In this document: positions 57,640-64,000 of the stretch, piece by piece
How positions within the stretch are numbered: the first letter of the stretch is position 1
Layout of the letters: each line of letters opens with the position of its first letter
Assembly: GCA_029582265.1 (NCBI GenBank)
Contig: CM055817.1
Span: forward strand, 24,743,023-24,807,022
From: Zoroaster sp. YZ-2022
Lineage: Eukaryota > Echinodermata > Asteroidea > Forcipulatida > Zoroasteridae
Length of the DNA: 64,000 nt
Direction: 5' to 3'
Translations under genes and position numbers: made by a program
Notes under the pieces: generated by a model
What the model was told of the DNA's origin: nothing
What the model saw: only the letters and a program-made list of their open reading frames with translations
Databases searched by the model: none

Positions 57640-57764
57640 CTAATTATTGTCCTGTGCCCGCCTCTTCCTTCCACCTTGACGATCTTTGGCACCATCAAAC
57701 CAGTTCACTAGAACTGAGCGGTACTCCCGGTCAGTCACATCAGTATACCGCTTCCGGATAGCAT
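57640..57764 (-). CDS. Candidate terminal exon, basic protein
   Basis: On the minus strand a long T run and CAG acceptor precede a frame encoding AIRKRYTDVTDREYRSVL and then VNWFDGAKDRQGGRKRR, ending QDNN and a stop. The composition is coding-like and the acceptor strong. No domain is recognised, and no upstream exon is seen in the window. Confidence 0.35.
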
Positions 57765-58335
57765 CTGAAAAAAAAAAAAAAACTTGAAACAAGAGTCATG
57801 TGTGCCAAGCATTTGAGAAAGAGAGAGAAACAAAATCAACGTGAAAGCTATTGTTCTAAGATAAAGGTAAATTTGCGGTTTGTTTCCATATGTGGTTTTC
57901 AAGTAACTGTTTCATTTGATAAAGTTTAACCAGATTAGTTGTCTAGTTGATTGCACAAGAGACATATTAGAGGATCATGTAAAATCTGACTTGCACCAAA
58001 AATATGAATAATATAGACATTACATTTTTGTTGCATATTTATTTATTTGTTGTTTTATTTAATCAGGGTGGCCTTATCAGTTAAAAAACTGCTTTCCGTA
58101 AGGGCCCTGCATTAAACATTTAAATTAAAACAGTTTAAAAAATTGAAATGACATGAATTGAATTAAAATAAACTCATTAATCAGAAACAAACATATTATA
58201 AACAATAATCAACATTAAAATCAAATGAAAAACATTAAAAGCAGGTTGAATAGTTTCATTATATGAAATTATTTAAATTATGTACAATAATTTAAAACAT
58301 AATAAAATTTAAATTAAAATTAAAATGCCAAAAAA

Positions 58336-60075
58336 TTAGTTTAAGAGGGCTTTAAAAACATTTAAAGACTTAGCCTTTCGCTGGGCTGTGGTCAAATTGT
58401 TCCATCCCAGGGTCCCACAATACTGAAATGTGTGTTTGGCGGCATTTGTCTTGGGAACAATGGGCAGATGTAATAAAACGTTTGACTTAGAACGAGTATT
58501 GGCAGTATGAGATGGCATTTCAAAGCGTGCATTAAGATACGCTGGACTAAGGTTATTAAGACATTTATATACCTGACATACTCTATGACTTTCCCAGCGA
58601 GATTGTAATGATGACCAAGAGAGCGCTTCATGTAAATCATTAATATGTGTTCTCGGATGTGCATTAAGGATTAATCTTGCAAGACGATTATGTAGTTTGA
58701 GCAACTTGTCAGAATGACAGTGTGCACAATTGGACCATACCACATCACAGTAATCGAACAATGGGATAACCATGGCTGAACTTAACATGTTGAAGGTGGG
58801 ACTGGGAAGACATGGTTTTGCACAACGTCTTAGAAACCCTATTCTCTGCGAGATCTTTTTGGCAATATAATCAATGTGGTCGGCCCATGTCAGTTGCTCA
58901 TCCAGAATAACTCCAAGGTACTTATAATGATTTACTCGTTCGATGGTCACGTCATTAACTACTATCTGAACTTGGGTAAAAGTGGATAGACGTGGACGAC
59001 TTCCAAAAATCATGAACTTAGTTTTGCTTACATTTAAAGTTAGTTTGTGTTTTTTGAGCCATTGAGCCACTTGATTGATTGCCGACACCATGTTACATTT
59101 AATATCATCCGGGGAAGTGCCATCGATCATAATCATCGTGTCATCCGCATAAATACTAACTTTGGTACCTGGAAGAGTAATACTGGAAGGAAGGCTATTA
59201 ATAAATATAATAAAAAGAAGCGGTCCTAATATAGATCCCTGTGGGACCCCAACACTCACATCAGCAAGAGGTGAACTTATGCCGTTGATTTGGGTGGACT
59301 GTTTTCTTCCTGAAAGGTAAGAGACGAACCAATTTAGTTCAAGGCCCTTGACACCGCAGCTGAGAAGTTTGGAAAGGAGAATGTTATGGTCAACGGTGTC
59401 AAAGGCTTTCTTTAGATCTAGAAACACAACACCTGTCACCTTACCAGAGTCAATGTTATTTAATAAGTGATCCGTGACATCTAAGATTGCAGTTTGCGTG
59501 GAGTGGCGTGGTCTGAAACCAGATTGTTCTGTTACAAAGAAATTAATATTATTAAGAAAACTAAACAGCTGGTTGTACACTGCTCTGTCAAGGATTTTAC
59601 TAATTGATGGTAGAACAGAGATCGGCCTGTAATTAGAATACTCTTCCTTGTCGCCATTTTTAAATACAGGAGTAACCTTAGCTGTTTTCCATCCTTGTGG
59701 CACAATACCATCAGCTAAAGATTTATTTATAAGATGATTAAGGGAAGGACAGATGGCAGAACAGGCAATCTTGAGAAATTTGCAAGATATTCCATCAATT
59801 CCTGTTGCAATGGAAAGATCCATATGTTTTATTTGTTCTTTAACAAAATGAGCTGTAATAGAAGTAAAATTAAACACATGGATGTCCTCCTTGACAGAAG
59901 AAAGCTCTTCATGATTAGGAGTGACGTGCACTTCAAAATGTTGTGCTAGTTCCAAGCCAATGCTGACAAAAAAATTATTAAAGTCATTAGCAAGCTTATG
60001 TTTATTTATGTTGGCACTGGTTGGCAAGGTAGCTGTTTTCTTAATGGAACTGGCCTCCTTGGCCAGTGACCACAT
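58336..60075 (-). pseudogene. LINE ORF2, reverse transcriptase part
   Basis: 579 codons open. It contains reverse transcriptase motifs GIDGISCKFLK, GWKTAKVTPVFKNGDK, NYRPISVLPSISKILD, FLDLKKAFDTVDH, PQGSILGPLLF and the catalytic YADD (about residue 308), then the YLGVILDEQLTW and WSNCAHCH-like C-terminal part. It ends in KAKSLNVFKALLN. The first codons are out of frame with the endonuclease-linker part, which overlaps it at 60,006-60,075, so one frame change separates them. Confidence 0.9.
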
Positions 60076-61431
60076 TTCCTAGAGTTTCTTGAATTATTGG
60101 CGATTGCGTTTTCATAATATTTCTTTTTAAGATGTTTAGCTAAGTTATTAGCTTGATTGCGCAATTGCTTGGCAGCAAGCCAATCATTGGAGTTACCTGT
60201 TTTTTGCGCTTTAGATCGCAAAGAGTCACGTTTACGTCCAAGGTCCAGCATATCTTTAGTCATCCATGGTGCCATGTAGTTCCTCTTCTGCCTTATCTGC
60301 CTGTATGGGGCATGTATATTGCAAACATCGTTAAACATATGTTCCCAAGCGCCCCATGCACCATCAATATCAGTGATGTTTTCAACCACATGCCAAGGCA
60401 TGTGAAGCATGTCTTCTAAAACCGATCTTCATTAAACTTTTGAAATTTCTGACGCTTGAGACCCTGGGAGGAACTTTGATATTAACATTAATTTTCCTGT
60501 TACAAAAGACCATATTATGGTCACTGATACCAAGAGGAATACTATTAGTGACATTGATATTCTTGGGATGAGATGTCATAAGAAGATCAATGCAAGTACT
60601 GGAAGTACAAGTAACTCTTGTAGGACTGTTAACTAGTTGGGATAACTGCAGCTCACAGCAAAAGTCATCAATTTTTTTACGTTCTGCATTATCAAACATA
60701 TTTAAGTTAAAATCACCTACAATAATTAATTCATGATTATTAGGAATATACTGATTGATAAGTTCATTCTTAAATTTTAAAAGATGCTCCTGTTTTTTGT
60801 TTGGGAGGTACGCAACGACCAAAACAATTGGTTTACTTTTCTTCAGGCTTATTTCCACCCAGCAAGATTCAGTGTCCCAGTTTTCTCGATTCATAACACG
60901 ATGAGAGATATCCTTAGAAATATAACAGGCAACACCACCGTGGTTATCATGACCTGTACGGTCAGCACGAATCAATGTATAATTATCAATATTTACTTCT
61001 GTATTAGTAATACCTTCATGAAGCCAAGTTTCACTCAAATTAAAAATATGAATTTCATGCTCAGCCATGAGAAGACGCAATTGATCGATTTTAGGTCTTA
61101 GGCTTTGTATATTTAGATGAGCAATTTTTAAACCTCTTACCCTTTTAAACTTCTCAAGGGTGGCGAACCTGTCATTGTTAAAAGCCAAGTAATTATTTGG
61201 GCTAAGAGGGTTAATAACATTGATTGTTGGCCTGTTTTTAATTGATATAATAGAGTCTATGGTGTTATTATTTATGACTTCCGCTTGCTGTGCGTTATTT
61301 TCATCCGATATCTGCGCCATTCCTCCTCCTGTGACGGTAGCGGAGTGCGCTGCAAGTGATGAGTTGTTGGACGGACTGTTAATCGGAAATCTTCCGGTAC
61401 TGATGTGACAGTTCTTTTCCGACGTTTCCAT
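60006..61431 (-). pseudogene. LINE ORF2, APE endonuclease and linker part
   Basis: 60,382-61,431 encodes an APE-type endonuclease: HLNIQSLRPK, SETWL (about residue 131), GGVACYIS, VGDFNLN (about 237) and SDHNMV (about 301), which nick target DNA. The frame then changes near 60,415; 60,006-60,410 continues with HVVENITDIDGAWGAWEHMF and a Lys-rich linker before the reverse transcriptase. The start lies inside ORF1 (about 160 bp overlap); the second Met (MAQISD) near 61,320 would also overlap. Confidence 0.85.
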
Positions 61432-63254
61432 TCCTGCTGACGAAAATCCTGGTGTTCGTTTCCATAACTCCTACTTTCCAATTTTGTTGTTTGTTTACAC
61501 CTGGAGGTAACTTCAGCATATGTCGGTATTACAGAGCCAACTGTGTCGTTAATGCGTGGCATATTCATCGACTGTGTCGACGTTGACGAAATCCGACGCA
61601 TAATGTTCAATGCGACGTATTCGTGACTACTTGGTGGCAGGCCTCTCAAGTGACGGATAAAATTACGAGCAAACTTGGTGGTGCCAAAACGTCCAAGATG
61701 GACACCATCTGAAGCAAGAAGTCTTTGTCCGATGTTGTTATTGTTAATGAATTTCCATTTATTTTTGTCGCAGAATTCATTTATTAGGTTATTTGCTTTC
61801 GAAATGGTTTGACATTGGCAATGGTTTTCATTTCTCCTATGGATGATTGAAGATACAGTAATATCGGTGACGGGATATTTCTTTTGAGCCAGTTCACAGA
61901 GTAATTCCAGTTTGCTAGCGATCCTCTGAGCATCATCAAAAGTATTATTCGTCCCAACATGAACAATGAATTCAGTCATGTGAGGGTCGATGGTCCTAGA
62001 TTCAAGCACTCTTGAGATGTCTTCAATCTTTGCCCCGGGGTATGAAGCGATTGTGATTGACTTGGATTGGCTCAGCTTTTCACCTTTGATGTATTTAATC
62101 ATGGAGTCACCGATAAGTGTAACAGTTTTTATGGATCGTTGCTTGAAATGTGCCATCTGTTTGGCACGATACTCCTTCATCTGATCATTGAATGATGGAC
62201 CCGTCATATCCGATGATGTGGAATCATAATATGTCGGCATGGTTGGGGGAAAAAATTTTTTCCTTTGGTTGGATGTAGAGGAAAGTGTAGATTTAGTATT
62301 GACATATTTGTTGAAGTAGTCGTCAATTACCTCCTCGGGAGATAAATCTGGCTCAACCAGGTCTCCAGCTTGATCAAAAAGTAGGTTAAATCGATTTGAA
62401 TATTCAATACCTGATTCCGGTTGAATAGTGGCTGTGAGTCTAGACGAATTAGCATTTGACTGGTGAGGAGATTGACTGCCAGGTTGTCGTCTTTTGTTGT
62501 TAACCGGCATCCATGACGAGCTTGACGGAGTGCTAGTGACAGCCACATTGTGAGTTTCGTCTGTTGTAATGGTGGTTGCCATGTGGCAACAATGGTCGTT
62601 GATTTTAGATGTTAGTAGTTCTATTGTTTCTTTCATGTTGTCGTTTTCCTTTTCCAGTAATTTTACTTCAGAATTAAGATGATCGTTTTCTAGAAACTGG
62701 ATTCTCAGAGCACTTATTTCATTTCTCATTTCCTCCACAGACATTCTCAATTGCTTTAGTTCATAGCCTGATATGGGATCTTGATTGAGCTGCTCTTGAT
62801 CTACCTTTGAAGAATGTGACATGGCGGCGGTGTTCAAAGTAACAACAACCTGATCGTTTGCTGCTATGGAAGATTCTATGGCTGAGGCACATTTCAGTTT
62901 TGATGACGAGAGGCACGATCTAGGGAATTTGTTCCGCCTGTCGGTTAGATATAGATACAATTCAATAATGTCATCACTGATTGCCTCTACCGATCGCCTA
63001 GACTTTAAGGTCAAATGACCAATGTGTCCTTGTGTAGTACCATCGCCATTTTGTAGAGTCTGTACCTGTTTTGCTTCGGCTAACTGGAACAGCAAATTTC
63101 TGATGTCATGAAGCTCATCGGTACTTAGATTATCTGTCATCTGCTTCTTGATAGATACGGGTGACAATCTTCCAATTTGAAGAATGATAGGTTGGCCATT
63201 TCTGCAGATATTCTGAAGGAAAACTGGAGTAGATGATAAGTCTTGTACTGCCAT
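61272..63254 (-). CDS. LINE ORF1 with coiled coil and SGNH esterase domain
   Basis: 660 residues, intact. Residues about 160-220 form a coiled coil (EEMRNEISALRIQF). From about 375 there is an SGNH/GDSL hydrolase: block I LIGDSMIKYI (about 379), block III HVGTNN (about 431), block V DGVHLGRFG (about 514, with D and H of the catalytic set). Esterase ORF1 proteins occur in CR1/L2-type LINEs and are thought to act in RNA-protein particles. The C-terminus is Arg/Lys-rich (KRRKRTVTS, RMKITHSKRK). Confidence 0.88.
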   Translation of the reverse strand: MAVQDLSSTPVFLQNICRNGQPIILQIGRLSPVSIKKQMTDNLSTDELHDIRNLLFQLAEAKQVQTLQNGDGTTQGHIGHLTLKSRRSVEAISDDIIELYLYLTDRRNKFPRSCLSSSKLKCASAIESSIAANDQVVVTLNTAAMSHSSKVDQEQLNQDPISGYELKQLRMSVEEMRNEISALRIQFLENDHLNSEVKLLEKENDNMKETIELLTSKINDHCCHMATTITTDETHNVAVTSTPSSSSWMPVNNKRRQPGSQSPHQSNANSSRLTATIQPESGIEYSNRFNLLFDQAGDLVEPDLSPEEVIDDYFNKYVNTKSTLSSTSNQRKKFFPPTMPTYYDSTSSDMTGPSFNDQMKEYRAKQMAHFKQRSIKTVTLIGDSMIKYIKGEKLSQSKSITIASYPGAKIEDISRVLESRTIDPHMTEFIVHVGTNNTFDDAQRIASKLELLCELAQKKYPVTDITVSSIIHRRNENHCQCQTISKANNLINEFCDKNKWKFINNNNIGQRLLASDGVHLGRFGTTKFARNFIRHLRGLPPSSHEYVALNIMRRISSTSTQSMNMPRINDTVGSVIPTYAEVTSRCKQTTKLESRSYGNEHQDFRQQEWKRRKRTVTSVPEDFRLTVRPTTHHLQRTPLPSQEEEWRRYRMKITHSKRKS

Positions 63255-64000
63255 GGTTTACGACATAGGCCAATGCATAAAAAATCAATGTGTTCAAAAT
63301 CAAAATACTGTTAAACAATAACCTGTAAAACTAATTAAAATTAAAAAGAAAAAGGTTGTATAATCTTATATAGAAAGAAACATTTCACAATTTCAAAGCA
63401 GGCAATTTTAATACTGTATAGCCTTTTTACTCAGTGTAGTGTATGTCTAAATGAAATCTTTTTAACTACTTTTCTCTTTCCTTGAGTATCATCAAACTTG
63501 GTGAAAGTTGGCTGTGTAATGTAGAAATATAATACGTCTATGTCCTCACAGTAAACTGTGGCCTGCAAATCTAAACCAGTAGTGCTAGAAAAGCTGAAAA
63601 TAGTACAATCTATCAAAACTATTAAGCTCATTAATAAAAAACAAAAGACTCTGTAGGGTTATGACAATTATATTTTTGTGGTTTGGCTAGAATTTGGGGG
63701 CTTTTGGGTAAAGGCTTTCTTTCTAGGTTAAGTATTTCTGAAGCGGGACTAAAGGATTTTTGTTACGCACAGAGACCACATGGACATTTGTCTGGGTGCA
63801 ATTTACCCTGTCAGTTTCTGTGGTATTTTTACATGTCATTTATACAAAAAGTTGCATCCCCTTCGGGGGTATCCCCTTACTGCCTCTTCCCAGGTTGTAT
63901 AATAAGTTGACCATGATTTCTGGTTATTGGGCACTATGTGGTTGAAAAACAAAACAAAAAACAAAAACAAAGGGAAAACAATTCAAAATAGGGACATTGC
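63255..64000. other. Non-coding stretch at window end
   Basis: Contains the likely 5' region of the LINE on the minus strand at its left side. I see no supported gene further on. Confidence 0.5.

Larger units (their letters stand above)
58030..63254 (-). mobile_element. Nearly full-length LINE of CR1/L2-like type
   Basis: On the minus strand: ORF1 with coiled coil and SGNH esterase, an overlapping ORF2 with APE endonuclease and reverse transcriptase, then an AT-rich 3' region ending near 58,030 with AGGGCCCTTACGG, TAAGGCCACCCTGATTAAA and an AATAAA-like signal. The 5' untranslated part probably begins beyond 63,254, limit unknown. ORF2 has two frameshifts, so the copy is probably inactive. 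Confidence 0.85.

Overview
The window is animal DNA, most likely from a marine invertebrate deuterostome (echinoderm, hemichordate or lancelet grade). Reasons: two near-identical SRCR-domain exons, short phase-1 exons for secreted proteins, tRNA-Leu-type SINEs, a CR1/L2-like LINE with an SGNH-esterase ORF1, and many AT-rich micro- and minisatellites. The species cannot be fixed from the sequence alone. Two runs of exactly 500 N (11,383-11,882 and 33,553-34,052) split the window into three contigs whose order is a scaffolding claim, not something the bases show.

Left contig (1-11,382). At 1,449-8,245 there is a 6.8-kb stretch bounded by imperfect inverted repeats. It holds a decayed intronless gene with Cys/His modules, a FEN1/XPG-like nuclease core and a C-terminal Cys-rich (CXC-like) domain. 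I read this as a DNA transposon of a kind I cannot name. A small MITE, a 29-bp minisatellite and the SRCR exons follow; another MITE-like unit sits inside a TA microsatellite in the SRCR intron.

Middle contig (11,883-33,552). A 242-243-bp satellite, partly organised as a four-unit higher-order repeat, flanks on both sides and in the same orientation a 9.7-kb virus-like element of the Polinton/adintovirus kind. The element carries a protein-primed family-B DNA polymerase, a retroviral-type integrase, an A32-like packaging ATPase, a major-capsid-like gene broken by two frameshifts, several small membrane or helical proteins, and three internal minisatellites or repeats. The last codons and stop of its rightmost gene lie inside the first satellite unit. 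That makes it a real question whether the satellite was invaded by the element or grew out of the element's own end.

Right contig (34,053-64,000). It begins with a 5'-truncated LINE reverse transcriptase, then holds a 1.5-kb inverted-repeat element and minus-strand exons of two secreted-protein genes: a PAN/apple exon with Thr/Pro-rich candidate exons, and a five-exon gene at 46,462-50,455. These two genes share a conserved block upstream of their first exons. The rest includes two copies of a SINE whose 3' tail matches that LINE, several hairpin MITEs, many tandem repeats, a three-repeat Link-like coding region (about 54.7-55.55 kb), and a nearly full-length LINE on the minus strand (about 58.03-63.25 kb) with two frameshifts in ORF2.
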